DNA of 64,000 bases from Berberis thunbergii (GCA_003290165.1 QNQO01008316.1:62001-126000), one strand, 5' to 3'. Counted from the stretch's first letter, positions 1 to 12,958 are shown. A program made the numbers and translations. The notes: generated from the sequence alone by a model not told the origin.

Positions 1-59
1 CCATTTGCAACAATTGCACTTCGAGTAGGACATCCAAAGTTCGTGGCCACCATGGCAAC

Positions 60-3000
60 TCAAACAGCATAAAGCCTTATAACTTGGTCTATCTTGGCAC
101 GACAAATAGGACATCCCCATTTCTTGGATTTGATATCGTTCAAACAAGACATGCATCCAGCCATGTGACCACAGGGAATGCAGGCACCCTCAACAGGAGC
201 ATCCAAACATATCACACATGAGGAAGATGCAACTCCATATTCTTGCTTTTCATTGGTTTTCACTGGTCCGTCCTCTGTAGTCACAGTGGGGAATTCCACA
301 GGGGTGGAATCTATTGATGGATAGTGCACTGGACCATCAACTAAATCCTCAGGAATTGGTGGGGCTGATGGCATTGCAGGTGCTACAGGATTCTCTTGTG
401 TAATTAGAGCAGCAGGAGGAATGTTTTGCAGAGTTGCATGGCTACTTGAACTAGTTTCAGGGACATCCCATCCACTGGATGGATCTTTTGCTGGCTCGTC
501 CAACCATCCACTGCTACTTGCCTCTGAAGGTGTACGTCCAACAGCCACTGGACCCCAGCCATTGTGGCTGGAGTTCTCCACAGAGTTGTCCTGGTCATTA
601 GTGCTGATCGCTCCAGAGTTTGTGTCGGCATTGGGATGAAGTGGTGGTCTCTCGGTGGCAGAGTGAATAGAGGCATTAATTGCCATGGCTAACTGTGCAT
701 CTTCTGGGGCATTTGGTGGTGCAGCTGCAGGCACATGCGGCGCAAGGGGAGGCTGTATAACCTGCAGTGTGTATGAGTAACAAAGTAGCATTCAAGAATA
801 GAGCAAAGAGACACATTCCAAGTTATGACTGGTTAAAACTGAGTGCTATATCAATGTAAACATACAAGATTGAATAAAGATGTCTTCAACTGCTTGAGAG
901 GAGGAACACTGAACAAACAAAATTACTGAATAAATGGTTTGTCTTGAATTATTCATTGCCCATTTAATTTAAGGGATTTATGTGAGACATTCATCAGCCT
1001 TCAAAAACTTATGAAGTTAAAGAATTATTAAAAGAGGTTAATTGAATGTGAGATGTACGAGGATTTACTAGGATGTACCTGATACAATCCCTATAGTTGA
1101 TTTTTATCAAGCAATTTAACAAATATCAGACATGTGATATCAATCTGACAACATCCACCACTAATTTTTCAAGCAGTCTATTTCCAAAGAGTTCCAGTCG
1201 AAGTGTTTTTAACCAAGTGCTCAAAATATTGATAAATGTGAATATGTGATATATCAACCCTTACAATCAAGATATACTGCGCGATACTTCACAAAAATTG
1301 GTATTATTGGATTTGGATCTATCCAAGATATTTTGTGATTTGCAATTTGAAAAACTCGTAAATATTGCAATACACAATAGACATTTTAACTACATGGTTT
1401 CAAATGCTACAAAACCTAAACATAAGGGCAGGGACTTCAGCCGCACAAGCCTTGGGAATATCCTCAAGAAATGAAGGTGTACATGAGCAAGTGATTATTT
1501 CTGATGTGCACTCGAGTACAAGCCTTTCATTATCATTACTGACCAATCAATACTAGTTGCTGAAACCAAAGTGCTTTTATTTTCTTCCATTCTCCCTTTC
1601 TTTGCTCAAAATTTTGTAGGTAAGACAATCAGAACTCCAGATCACAAAACAAAGAAAGAATGATATGAATGCACAGCACAAAAGAAGCTTGAAGAGCTAA
1701 CACATAGGTTTAGTTCGATAATTGAATGGTCTGAAAGTGAAAAGTGAACACCGCATGGGAGACACTGGTATAAACGCAGATATGCAAATGTGTTGGGAAT
1801 TAGGATCCATTGAGTGGGAAATTTGATTCATTTTTTCATTCCTGCCCCATTTCATAGCACATGATTTTTTAGAGATAACCTCTAGACCCTGGCTTCTATA
1901 AAAGTCCACACAATTCTGAAACTTTTGTACCTGGGGGATTCCACGGCATGCATCATCAAATTGTTGAAGTTGATGCTTATCACCCTCGTTTGCAGCTGCC
2001 AACTTAAATCTTGTTTCTGTAAATGAACCAAAATTTGAAGCTCAACTACTCAATAGGTATCAACATATGCGTGACCAACCATATGGCAATTTACAATTAT
2101 CATTAATAATAGTAATGGTTTTAGTGCTAAGATAAGTTGATCAAAACATTTAACTAAGAAGCTATGGAACAATGACACTTCGTTTACAAAAAAAATAAAA
2201 TCCTCAGATACGTATTGACACTCCAACACCCAGACACATGTTGGACACCCCATGCTTAGATGTTAAACATTTCACATATCTTTGAAGGTTTCAATTCTTT
2301 ATAAATATTATAATCATTTCTACGGCAAGTTAGTAATGCATAATTTAGCGATATGATTGCAAGTAAAAAGAGTACGAATAGATAATGTGGTAATGTTCAG
2401 GTGTGTTCAACCCCATGTTAGGTTTTTTTTTAGCCAACTTGTTTGACACCGCCTAACCGTGTCAGTTCCGTTGTGAAATAGCTAAGAAGAGACATGGACG
2501 TAGGGGGATGATGGCTTGGGATCATATCCTGCTAAGACTCTGCTTAGTAATACGTGAAATACTTTGCATGCATTTGTTTCCCGAGCAGTAAGTTTTTACA
2601 ATCGCTTGGTAGCAATATAGGGAAAAATAACACCTCACTTTCTTTACCAACTAGTAAATCCAATTTTAAAAGTCATTTTCTTCAATCTTCTGTAAAACAT
2701 ATCATTAAAAAGGCGGAAAAAAAAAAAGTAACACCAATAAGAAAGACACAACCGGTATTTGCAAATTCAACAAATGTAGTGCTAATAACAAAAAAGAAAG
2801 CATGGAAGTCCAACAAATGGTTGGGAAGCGGCAAATTAGTTTAAACATAGGAAAAAAGTACGAGAAACACAAATCATGATATAAACTTTAGTGATTTCAA
2901 TTTGATTTTTCATTTCTAGTTCTATTTAATCTGATATGCAAATTCGGGTTTCTAAAACAGAAGAAGTGAGGAGTAACAAGATCAAGAAAATAAACATTAA

Positions 3001-4584
3001 TGTTTGGGAAAAAAAGAAGAAAAAAAAAATCTGAATCTGAGAATTTAACAGGTATACAGATAAAAGGACATAAAACTGCTTTTAAAGTTCACTCAAATTT
3101 GGCAACTGAAAGTTTGTGTAGAGAGAAACAAGGGAGAGAAACTAGTTTCTGTTAGCGGGAGAATCAGGTAACCAAAACAATTGCTAAAAAACAGGTTTAA
3201 GGAATGGGAAGTTTGTGCACAGGGAAAGAAAAATACTCCATCGGCTCTCCCGAAATTCAGACCATGGAATCTGTCAAATCCGATGATACACGGTTGTTGT
3301 TCAGATAGTTTTAGAAGAGAGATTGATAAGAGAACTGGTAAAAAAATTCAAAGTCTGTTGAATGAGAATAGACAATAAAAATCATGGATCCACAAAAAAC
3401 ACACATTCTATTTCTTGAACTGTAACGGCTAATTTTGGGCTGCAATGAAATGCATTAATTTATAGAAGACAAACTTACTGGTGGAATACAAATTAAACGA
3501 ACTGATTTTGATATAACAAACAAAGCACCGGCTCTAGTGGGTCGCATGGTAACTAATGCAAAAGCATTTGTCGACGGTGTACCAAGCGGAGCCTAAAGAT
3601 GTTCAATAAGAAAAATAATTTATGAGAATGGTTCTTGCATGGAATGACATAATGGTGAGGAATCCATCTCAAGCTTATCTATATGATCTGTGTGCACTGT
3701 TGTGGTGACAAGTAGCTCATTTCGGCGGTCTAGCATCAGATCCCATGGGTATTCCTGGATGATCTTTTTGGGTGTGCACAAATCTTGCAAAATGAATTGG
3801 AGCTCGGTCCCTTGCACTGTTTGGTAAACATTATGACTTGAAATTTGGGTCTTCGACAAGATCTCTATTGAGGAAGAAACCTTTGCATGAACATCTTGGT
3901 TCTCTAATGGCATAGCAGTTCCACAAGAATAAAGCCCAGAGTACTTTTTATGGTGGACTGGAAGAGCCTTCTCCTTGCACATTAAACTCGCTTTATTGTG
4001 TTTGAGAGATGCATGTTAGTCGCTCCCATTGAACACAAAAGCATTCAAATGTGATTCCTTACAACTCCAGCCATGACGAACCCCTATGAAAAAGAATCAC
4101 CAGTGACTGAAGAGACTTTTGTCTTTGTATAAGGCAGACCCTAGTAAAGTTATCTTGTTTCTTTCAACCCAAATTAAATTGCATAAAGAACCAGGTTCCA
4201 CAACGATTTTCACACCTTTGTTGACAACCTTGTGTTTCTATCAAGTTTGACAACAACCACTAAGATCTGTGGGAATTCCGAATAAACTCCAAAAGACCAA
4301 GAAGTTCCAGAAAGATCAAGTCAAGAAAATGTACTCAAAAGACTCTTCAATGCTTCTACACATTACACATGTCTTATCCACTTCTATTTTCACCCCTCAA
4401 TCCATTAAAAACTCCCTAGCCGGCAGACAACCCCAAAAAAAGCTTTGCAACGTGAAAAATGAGATTTTGGGAGTAAGATGTCCTTGTTTGTTTCCTCAAA
4501 ATCTTGGAAATTGATGAGAAAAGAAAAAATTCCAAACAAAAACATCAAAATGAACTTGAGGTTGAAGATGACTTTCGATCTCTT

Positions 4585-4618
<34 letters not shown>

Positions 4619-7600
4619 CCTTTTGAGAGAAGATTCAAATTTTATTCAAAGGTATCCGGAAGAAACAAAATAGAAACCCAGACCCCAAAACAATAACAAG
4701 AAGAAAACATAAAATCCTGGATCCTCGTTTTTTTTTCCTCGAATTGTAGCAATAATATTCTTAGGGATGGAGCAAACAATATTTTTTTCATTCAGAACTC
4801 GGAAGACTGATCATCTTCAACCTCAAAAAAAATTTATGAATTTTTTTTTTTTTTTTTTTTTTTGCCCTTTGGAGAGAGGATTCAAATTTTATTCAAACAT
4901 ATCCGGAATAAACAAAATGGAAACCCAAATGGCCTCGAAACAATAACAAGAAGAAAACATGAAATCTTGAGGTTGAAGATGACTTTTCGAGCATTTTTTT
5001 GCCTTTTAGAGAGAAGATTCAAATTTTATTCAGAGGTATCCGGAAGAAACAAACAGAAACCCAAATGGCCCCAAAACAATAACAAGAAGAAAACATGAAA
5101 TCCTAGAACCTCGTATTTTTCCTCGAATTGTAGCAATAATATTTTTAGTTATGGAGCAAAGAATTTTTTTTCATTCAAAACTCAGAAGACTATGCTCATC
5201 TTCAACCTCGAATTTTTTATGATTTTTTTTTATTGCCCTTTAGAGAGAAGATTCAAATTTTATTCAAACATATCCGAAAGAAACAAAACGGAAACCCAAA
5301 TGGCCCCGAAACAATAACAAGAAGAAAACATGAAATCTTGGAACATTGTGTTTTTCCTCCTCAAATTGTAGCAATAATATTCTTAGGGATGGAGCAAATA
5401 ATATTTTTTCATTCAGAACTCGAAAGACTATGATCATCTTCAACCTCAAATATTTTTTATGATTTCTTTTCCTCTAAACCAAACACAACATAGCCTTCGG
5501 TGCACAAGGCATTAAGAATATCCAAATATGATAAAGAAAGTCACAACTTGGTTATAAAGGCACAACTGGTAAAAAGTCGCTTCAAACATGAGTACAATTC
5601 ACAAATAAGATATTTTAGGGAATATGATGAAAACAATTTTGTGAAATAATGATATTATTAACTATTTCAAATAACACTTGGATCATCATTTGATATCATT
5701 TGAAGGTTCTAATTCTTTATACATTATGAAAAGATAGTAATACTAAAGTAATTGGTCGACTAACAAGATGAAGTCTATAAATGAAAAAATAATTGATATT
5801 GTAATGTATGAACGTGTCACATTCACGTGGATTCTCAGACAACACAGTCCAATGTCATTGTTACACAAGTTCCAAAGAGCCTAAGAAGATTGGATATGCT
5901 ATGTCAATGCCATTTATCTATATAAATATAAATTAGATTTCCGAAATCTATTAAAGACTCCAAACACCCTTTTTAGTATTTAAAACTTACTGGTCACAGG
6001 TCCATAAATTATCATTGTAGGATCTGCCTGGTGAAACTTCGGTTCCTCAATTTTGGCTTTTGAAAGTGCAATAACAACACGAGGGCGTGCATCCTGCTCA
6101 TTCAACGAAGTTTATTTATAATGTGACTTAAAATTGTAATCATTCAGTTCCAACAATGCAGAGCATAACTACAAAATACTACCCCAAAGAACAAACAACA
6201 TTCAGAAAATAATTAGAGCTTCAAAGAGATAAGAGATAAAGTATCTTTTAAGTGCAATCTAATCATAATAATCACCATCATAATACTGCATTTATTGTGT
6301 TGAATTAATCTGGACAAAGTCCTTTTTTTTTTGGAAGGGTCAAAGTAATTCATTCAAATGAAGGAAATTACAAGAGATTAAAACCCACTAAAGAGAATTT
6401 AGCGAGGGAACAATTAAGTAACCCAATTAGGAAATTAGCCCGTAGGCTCTCAAAGACACCCTAAAAAGTCTATTTCTAACAGTAGCCAAAGCCACACGAG
6501 GACAAGACAATCCACACAAAGCTTTTACCCTACCATCACCGTACTTCCAAAACTCTTCCAATTTCCTTCCTTCTATAAGGTCCAACAAATAGCATATGGT
6601 GAGTGAGCTTCAGGCCGAGCCCTATTACGGTTGAGACAACCCTTCCAACTCCACCAGACTTCCAAGAATGACCTGATATAGCCCACCAGTACCAAACCTG
6701 CGAAGGAAAAAAAACCCACAGCAGGAAAGCTAGCAAACAATAACGTGTTAACACCCAACATAAGATTCCGTTCATGCCTCTCCTCATGAGAAAATTGACA
6801 ACAAAGCATCACCACGCACCAACCAAAAAAAACACCTTAGGAGGGATGCTTGTTCCACACCAAAGAGGATGCAGGATGTATCTGGGCTGCATTAGGAATC
6901 TTCCCTTATAAAGGAACCTGATGGAGAATCTTCATGCCTTCCCTTTTCCTCGTTCATCATTTTATTCCTTTAAGTAATCCTTGAAGTGCTTCCCCTTCCT
7001 CGTCAAACAAGTTTTTCCAATGATGGATATTCCACACCCAGCCTTTAGTATAATTACCAAACTCCGAAAAACCAAACCTGATTTGAAACCCAAGATAAAG
7101 TTTGTTGGATTCTATTTATTTTTTCTTTGGATTTTGATGGCCACATCTGAAATGGTATTTACATTGAAAGTCAAACCTTTAAGGGAGAAGTCTGAAACTC
7201 CACAATAGGGCATTTTTGGTAGTTTTGAAATGTGTGTATATATATATATATTCTCCTAAACCCCTCTTTCATCATTCTTCTACCTCCTTTTGACTTATTC
7301 TTTTTTCTTATATTATACTCTATCTTGCAAAAATCTTCTTTATTCCCCTACTTTCTATATTATTTCTCTTGCTTGATTCTCATAACCAATGTTTTCAAAT
7401 GCTGAAACGTAAGGTGAGATTAGGCACCCGACTAGCTAGTGAGGCGAGTAAGCCTCGAGGCGTAACGAGTTTTTTACATTAATATTTCGTGATCTATATT
7501 ATATTCTATTGCATAACAAGCCATAAAGCAAATTTATATCATAATAAGTTATAAAACAAGTTCCATGCCACTCCAAGAGTTCGTCAACAAAAAAGTAGAT

Positions 7601-10600
7601 AAAAAAATCAACAACAAAAGGGTTGCAATGAAGACAAGAAGAATAAGAAAAGAATGCAAAGAAGTAAGAAAAAGACGAAAATTTTGAGGCATAAATTTCA
7701 CTATGAGGGCCCACAAATAAATTGGGAAAATAAACATAATTTAAGGCACAATTTCATCTCAATATCCAATTCCCATTGAAGAAAGCAGCAAGCTACCACC
7801 AGGTAAGACCTTCATCTTTCTCTTTTTCTTCATCATATTTTCTTCTTTTCATCTTCATCCTCTCTTCTCTTCTTCTTGTTGCTGTTTTTTTTTTGTTAAG
7901 CTTTACTAGAATTTATGGGTTCTCACTCACCTGCTACCTCAGGTGACGAGGATTAGGTTGCCCCCTTGACCTTGCCTCGACGTTTTGACTACTGTTTATG
8001 ATGTTCATTTAATGAAGAAAAAGCATCAATTGAAAAACTTGGAAGAAACAAGGTAAAAACAAATAATCAGAGATCCAGAGACTTTTAGGAGTTACTGGAA
8101 AATCCAGTAAGGATATTTTTTGGAGGTGGTATTTAATTTTCATGAAGAATTCTTTGTTGGTCAGGTTTCCTATAGGACCTTAGTAGCTCAATCCAAAAAT
8201 TGGTGAAGTTTCCTAATCTTGGACCTGTAAATAAAAAATTGTGTAAAGAGCATGACTCTAATTGGACTATCATGTCAACACTCAGAGCTTTATCTTTGGT
8301 GAACTAGTCAAGGTCTTGAAGTGTCCCTAGAAAATTGGCCTAGAATTTGTCAGCTAGTCATTAATAAGACCAAAGATCAAATAAAAGTTGCAACTAGTTT
8401 CCAGAGCATTTTTTTGGGTAGCACCAATGCACCATCATGAAAAATAGGTGGAAAGGATAGCATGACTTCAAAACATAGGGAGTACTTTCTCACCAAACGA
8501 AAAGCATCCCCTTCGCCCACCTAAGCTAGACTTTGATGATACAACAACTTCGTCAACTCATTCCTTTGAGAGGTACACCATAGCCAAGCATTCAAGCAAC
8601 AACAAAATGCATGGAGATGGCTTCTTTGTTTCTGTTTAAGCCTCCCCTCTCTCCTCTCTCTCATCTCTCCATAACCCTACCTTTCATTCTCTCCTTTATC
8701 CCTTCTTTCTATTTTATTCCATTTTTCTTTCTTGAATTTCAAATTAACACCAATTTTCATGCAAAGAATGGGTTTGGATCATCTTCTCAACTCAACTTCT
8801 CAGGTCTCAAAACATAATAACAATGGTGAATGACAAAACCATAGTTATTAATGCCAGTTGTATCGGTCGGTATATACCAATTTATCGAATAAATCACGTC
8901 CCAGTGGGACCCCTTTTGGTAAATTAAAAAAAAAATCACCACTTTTCGACCCTCGACTTATCCCTTATCTATCCCCTTTAGCTTGATAACACACCACTTA
9001 ATCTTCTCCGAGAGAGCTTTTGAGAGGAAAAACTCTCACCAAGGAAATCACCAAAATCCTCATATATCACTCCTCACAATTTGGAATCACGATTTGTTTT
9101 TGTGGGTAGTTTTTTCTTTTTCGAATGAGCACCTAGTGCATGTACTTTATTGAATGTTTGAAGCCTCCGCGTGAAAGTTTCATCACTGGCCATTATATGT
9201 AACTTACTTTTTGTGTTTTTTCCTAATTCTTTATAGTTCATGTCGACTATTTGTGTTCTCATTGTGTGAACTTAAAAATGCCTCCTACTAATGACGATGA
9301 AGCAACAAGCAATATTGCAAAAAAATTTCTTGATGGTAGGAATAAATTCAAGTGTAAATATTGTTAAAAGGAGTTGAGTAAAGGGATAACAATAATGAAA
9401 CAGCATCTGGCTGGAACAAAAAAAGATGTTGCCGCATAAAAAATAAGACTAAAGTTGTTGATGTTGCGAGGATAATGTGGGTGAGAGTGGCCCTTTGTCT
9501 CAACCAAAGAAATTTATGATCAGGAGTTTTCTTCCAAAGTGGTTCTATTGAAAGGTGAGTTTATTAGAGATGTGGTTTGTCAATTTATTGATAGGTGCTT
9601 GTATGTGAATGCTTTCTTTTAACTTGGTTAATAGCCATTATTTCAAATAAATGTGTAAAGACAATGTCAACTTGGGAAAGGCTTGAAACAGCCATCATAC
9701 TATGAGGTGAGGTAGAAATTCTTGAAGACTGAAGTAGAAAATGCAGAAGAGCTTCTAAAAAGGTACAAGAACGAGTGGAGGACTACCGATTGTACAATCA
9801 TGTCAAATGAGTGGACGGATGAAAAACAAAGGTCAATCACAAATTTATTATGAATAATTTTATGGGGATCGTGTTTCTAAAAAGTGTAGACACATTTGTC
9901 GTATTTTATAATGTCGGTGGTGCTTTGTGTGAGTTGTTTGATTCCCTAGTAGTGGAGGTTGGGGAGTAGGTTGTGCACATCACAGATAGTGCATCGGCAT
10001 ATGTTGCGGCGGGGCAAAAAGTTGATGGAGAGGAGACCTCATTTGTTTTGGTCTCCATGTGATGCCCATTGCATCCATATCATGCTTCAAGACATAGTCA
10101 CCAATTTCCCCACCCACATCATGTGAAGTCGACAATGGGCTATGCTTGTGAAGCTATGAATTCGACCAAAAAGAGGATTGCTTCCAACTTTTGCAATATA
10201 AAGAAACATTATGAACCTACATGGAAAATAATTGATGAAAGGTGGAATAAACAATTACATAGGTTACTCCATGTGGCGGTATATTAAAGATAACCCGAAC
10301 TTGCCCAAGCTGCCCCTACTCTTACATATAAATCATTCATTAGAAGTGATAATTCTTTCACACCTTTTATGTTTCTGTCAAATACCTCAGAGTTTCTTTC
10401 ACAAAATGAAATGAAGGAAAATAAGGATTGAATGGAACAACAGTGTGCAAGTATCAACTGTAAAAATCCATAATGACTACAGAGTAGAGACGTCATTTTA
10501 AATATCCTCCATACTACCTGTGGACTGTTATATATAGCAAGCTCTAGTCTGAGAGGCTGGGCAGGATTACGGGCACTACATGGTAGAACTACAACCCATC

Positions 10601-12098
10601 TGCAAAAAAATATAACAAGAATCAGCAAATGTAACACCCCGATCACAAAGTGGAGAGACTTTTGAAGGAAGTTCTACCATTTATCATTGTCTTCAAACAC
10701 GTGAGAAGGAGAACCTAAAAGTATGGGAATAAAGAACACAAACTTATCGAGAATATACAGTGAACCCACATCTTTTTGGATAACCATTGAGAAGCTAGTG
10801 CTTCAAGAAAACCCGGACCATAAAGCTCACGCATCCAGCCATAGAAAAGCCCGATATGGTGCTAAAAAGTAATCAATTGAAAATATGCCTTCAGCAAATA
10901 ACAATCTGGGAAGAAGGAATGGCTCACTCATGTACAGTAAAGAAGGGCATAGGTAGCTCGTAACAACTTCAGAAACTTAAAGAATACCTCAATTGTGCGA
11001 ACTACAATTGTGTGATTCTTTTGTCTAGCAACATCAAGTGGAGTGAAACAATCATCGTTCATTATTAAGACATTAGCTGCAGCAAATAATCAAGTCATAA
11101 GAGAAGAAAGTTGAGGTAACAGTCTTCATTAAATATAAAATCATTAAACATACCACCATGGGAAAGAAGCAGCCTAACAGTCGGGTCAAGGCCTCTTTTA
11201 GCTGCATGATGTAAAGGTGTCCCCCCATGGCTTCCTACAGAAAAGGAAAGAAAACAACAAAAAACTACAGATAAGTTACTGAGCATTTCCTAAACATATT
11301 ACTTAAAGAAAGAAAAACTGAAAAAGTAGAAAAAGTATTTTATCCCTTACCCTTTAAAAAAAAACTAAAGGCAATTTACCAAACTGATATAACGGAACTC
11401 CTAAACAATGATTTTGACAATCTGGACAAATTTTCCAAAGAGTATTTGCAAAAAAAATATAAAGCTGACAGAAGTATCAACAACTTAAAGTGGAAAATCT
11501 TGACCCCTCCCCCAACACACACACAAAAATTTTGATAACCAGCTATTTTGGTTTTTCCATGCAATTGGGGTTATGTAAGTGAGAGTTCCATTGACCAATA
11601 TAACTAAACAACTCTTTTAAACAAAGCATCAATAAACCACCACCAACAGATTCATCATTACACACACCATCGGAAAAATGCAATGTTGCTCACCGGGGCG
11701 GTAGGAGTTGACGTTTGCACCCAATTCTATGAGTGCTTCGGCAACATTAAAAAGTTGAGGATTCATGCAGGCCACAATCAGGGGAGTCTTCCCTTCTTTA
11801 TCAATCCACTACAATACAAGAGCACTTAACAATCATTCACAAATACACAACTAATCAATAAAACAATAAATACCCATTGCACCAAAGGTGAAATTAAAGC
11901 TACCCATTTGAAGATAAAATCGTACAACGACAAATTGATCTTTTAAACTGATGAAGAAGAAGAAGAAGAACATAAAAAGTTATGGTTTTTTAATACCTCA
12001 AGATTGGCCCCTTCTCTGCAGAGTGCTTTGATCCCTTCAACGTTTCCATAATTCACTTGCTGATATAGCAATTCATCTTTGGATTGCTGTTGCCCCAT
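60..12098 (-). CDS. XBAT35: XBAT35/XBAT34-like E3 ubiquitin-protein ligase (ankyrin repeats + RING), 9 exons
   Basis: Exons in transcript order: 12098-11997, 11808-11694, 11234-11154, 11076-10988, 10861-10770, 10599-10518, 6093-5991, 2016-1931, 761-60. All junctions are GT/AG, phases agree, and the product is 483 residues. It starts MGQQQSKDELLYQQ, the conserved N-terminus of the family. Ankyrin repeats lie at about residues 39-69, 76-106 and 107-129 (GKTPLIVACMN, GGTPLHHAAKRG, TPLDVARQKN). A conserved block with GWMRELYGP follows, then a Pro/Ser-rich linker with HYPSIDSTPVEFP, and a C3HC4 RING at about 432-470 (CVICLDAP, CGHMAGCMSC, WGCPICRAKID). RING proteins of this family take ubiquitin from an E2 enzyme and pass it to targets; Arabidopsis XBAT35 is reported in hormone and defence signalling. 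Length is close to Arabidopsis XBAT35. The exon 5/6 junction was set by frame (KKI-WVVVLP). Exon 7 joins exon 8 in phase, but a small skipped exon inside intron 7 cannot be excluded. Confidence 0.93.
762..1930 (-). other. Intron 8 of the XBAT35-like gene
   Basis: AT-rich intron of 1,169 bp between the eighth exon and the RING exon. Short open frames here show no recognisable domain. I see no mobile-element ends. Confidence 0.7.
3620..3982 (-). pseudogene. Unassigned 120-residue open frame inside intron 7
   Basis: An uninterrupted frame of 120 codons on the same strand as the host gene. The composition is protein-like, with no low-complexity run, but I recognise no domain, signal peptide or membrane segment. 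It lies next to LINE-derived DNA, so a decayed transposon coding segment is the simplest reading. It could be an alternative exon, but no clear splice sites frame it. Confidence 0.2.
4270..4590 (-). mobile_element. LINE fragment (reverse-transcriptase-associated zinc-binding region)
   Basis: Read on the minus strand, the segment gives LPARRFLMD followed by KTCVMCRSIEESFEYIFLT. This matches the zf-RVT pattern C-x2-C ... H-x-F-x-C that follows reverse transcriptase in plant L1 ORF2, with the His and last Cys replaced. Frames are broken. It adjoins the array of LINE-like 3' ends beginning with the T-run at about 4588. Confidence 0.5.
4588..5470 (-). repeat. Tandem array of LINE-like 3' ends (four units)
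   Basis: Four related units each begin with a T-rich run, then GCCCTTT or GCCTTTTAGAGAG, then ATTCAAATTTTATTCAAA, then ATCCGGAAGAAAC or a variant, then AACAATAACAAGAAGAAAAC. They start near 4618, 4864, 5001 and 5236. Linkers also repeat (TTGTAGCAATAATATTCTTAG). A T-run followed by such sequence is an antisense LINE 3' end with its poly(A) tail. The phrase TGAGGTTGAAGATGA occurs forward (near 4557 and 4968) and inverted (near 4793, 5197 and 5439), so the array has been rearranged. Confidence 0.65.
6322..6950 (-). mobile_element. LINE-like 3' end fragment
   Basis: A T-run at about 6322-6332 is followed by GGAAGGGTCAAAG and ATTCATTCAAATGAAGGAAA, a layout typical of an antisense plant L1 3' UTR with its poly(A) tail. 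The minus strand then has two overlapping open frames of about 80 codons (6536-6815) that I cannot match to a domain. The assignment rests on the tail, so it is tentative. Confidence 0.4.
7226..7242. repeat. (TA)n microsatellite
   Basis: Short run of alternating T and A after TGTG inside intron 6. Confidence 0.7.
7388..8005. mobile_element. Possible non-autonomous hAT-like element with GAGGCG/CCTCG inverted ends
   Basis: The left edge has AATGTTTTCAAATGCTGAAA, then a GC-rich stretch with GTGAGGCGAG and CCTCGAGGCG. The right edge has CTTGCCTCGACGTTTTGAC. The ends are inverted relatives in an otherwise AT-rich intron. No clean TSD was found, so both family and limits are uncertain. Confidence 0.3.
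9278..10290 (+). pseudogene. hAT transposase relic (BED zinc finger + DUF659-like), antisense in intron 6
   Basis: The plus strand reads MPPTNDDEATSN, then a BED finger FKCKYC*KELSKGIT followed by KQHLAGTKKDVAA. Next come DUF659-like pieces: VVCQFIDRCL, PSYYEVR, CTIMSNEWTDEKQRSITN, RRPHLFWSPCDAHCIHIM and WKIIDERWNKQLHR. Many stops and frameshifts interrupt it. The last block matches the transposase at 47392-49830 (WNVIDERWNLQLHR), so they belong to the same broad family. The C-terminal dimerisation domain is missing. The element probably extends left to about 8840, but no terminal repeats were resolved. Confidence 0.75.
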
Positions 12099-12478
12099 TT
12101 GAACCCAAAATCGAAACGTGACCCCAATAGTGCAATTGAAACTCGACTTCTCAGAGAATTGGAAGGAGGGTTTCTATCCCAAAGAGGTTTTGGAATTAAT
12201 CAAGAAAGATAGGGTTGGAGAGGAAAGTGGTATATTTTCTAGGGAAAAATGATGAAACCTAGAGAGAGTTTTGATAAAAGTAGTTAAGAAATTGAAGACG
12301 TAATCTTTCTTTTTGTACAAACACGGACGAAGACCAAGGTTGAACTACTTGGACATTTCCTTAGCCTAGAAGGAACAATGGATGTTAATTTTTTTTTTCA
12401 TGTTAATTTTAATTATTTGTATATTCTTATTTATTTGTAGTAGGGAAGGATTTTTTTTTTTTAAAGGATGATTTTATT
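12099..12478 (-). promoter_or_regulatory. 5' flank / promoter region of the XBAT35-like gene
   Basis: This is the 380-bp interval between the start codon at 12098 and the nearest transposon. It must hold the 5' leader and probably the core promoter. It is AT-rich with T-runs near 12390-12410 and 12451-12463. I see no convincing single TATA box or transcription start. Proximal control may be influenced by the MITE that begins at 12487. Confidence 0.4.
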
Positions 12479-12486
12479 GCTCAAAT

Positions 12487-12958
12487 TAGGGGTGGGCATC
12501 TCATCCCCCGATCTCGAACACGTCCCAATTCTTTTGGGTTCTTTCGGAATTGATCAAACTTATCCTGATCTTGTCCCGTCCCGATCTAGAGTGGAATGAA
12601 ATTATGATGGAGATTTTCAGTCCCCCTATCCCGTTCTGTGTCGAATTTATTTATTTATTATTATTAATTTAATCAAAATGCTCTTCTAAAAATTAAAGTT
12701 TTAGGATGTGTTGAAATTCAATCAATGTGAGATGAAATTCTAAATGAAGTTTAATATTTATTTAATATCTATTATTATTTATGATGAAATAAATTTGATA
12801 TTATTGTTATGTGAGTAATGTGTGATGAACATCTTTCGTTATTTTTTATTGGAGGACTATTTAATATGTGTTTATCCCGTCCCGTCCCGATCCTGAATGA
12901 ACGGGATGGGATAGGGATGAGATCCATCTTGTTCCATCCCCTCCCGTGCCCACCCCTA
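12487..12958. mobile_element. hAT-type MITE (472 bp) with perfect 8-bp TSD
   Basis: Ends are TAGGGGTGGGCA and its inverse TGCCCACCCCTA. The 8-bp duplication GCTCAAAT sits at 12479-12486 and 12959-12966. GC-rich subterminal blocks with repeated CCCGTCCCG and CGGGATGGGAT motifs flank an AT-rich core. No coding capacity. It lies about 390 bp upstream of the XBAT35-like start codon, so it may affect promoter chromatin or supply small RNAs (inference). Confidence 0.92.

Larger units (their letters stand above)
2017..5990 (-). other. Intron 7 of the XBAT35-like gene, enlarged by repeats
   Basis: About 4 kb. 2017-3600 is AT-rich sequence in which I recognise nothing. 3600-4000 holds one unassigned open frame. 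4270-5470 is LINE-derived and is listed separately. 5470-5990 is plain AT-rich intron. Confidence 0.6.
6094..10517 (-). other. Intron 6 of the XBAT35-like gene, carrying a LINE-like end and a dead hAT element
   Basis: This intron is 4.4 kb, while introns 3-5 are each under 200 bp. The excess is explained by a LINE-like end (6322-6950), a GC-rich inverted-repeat region (7388-8005) and a hAT transposase relic (about 9278-10290). 8006-8840 is AT-rich DNA in which I see nothing recognisable. Confidence 0.65.
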
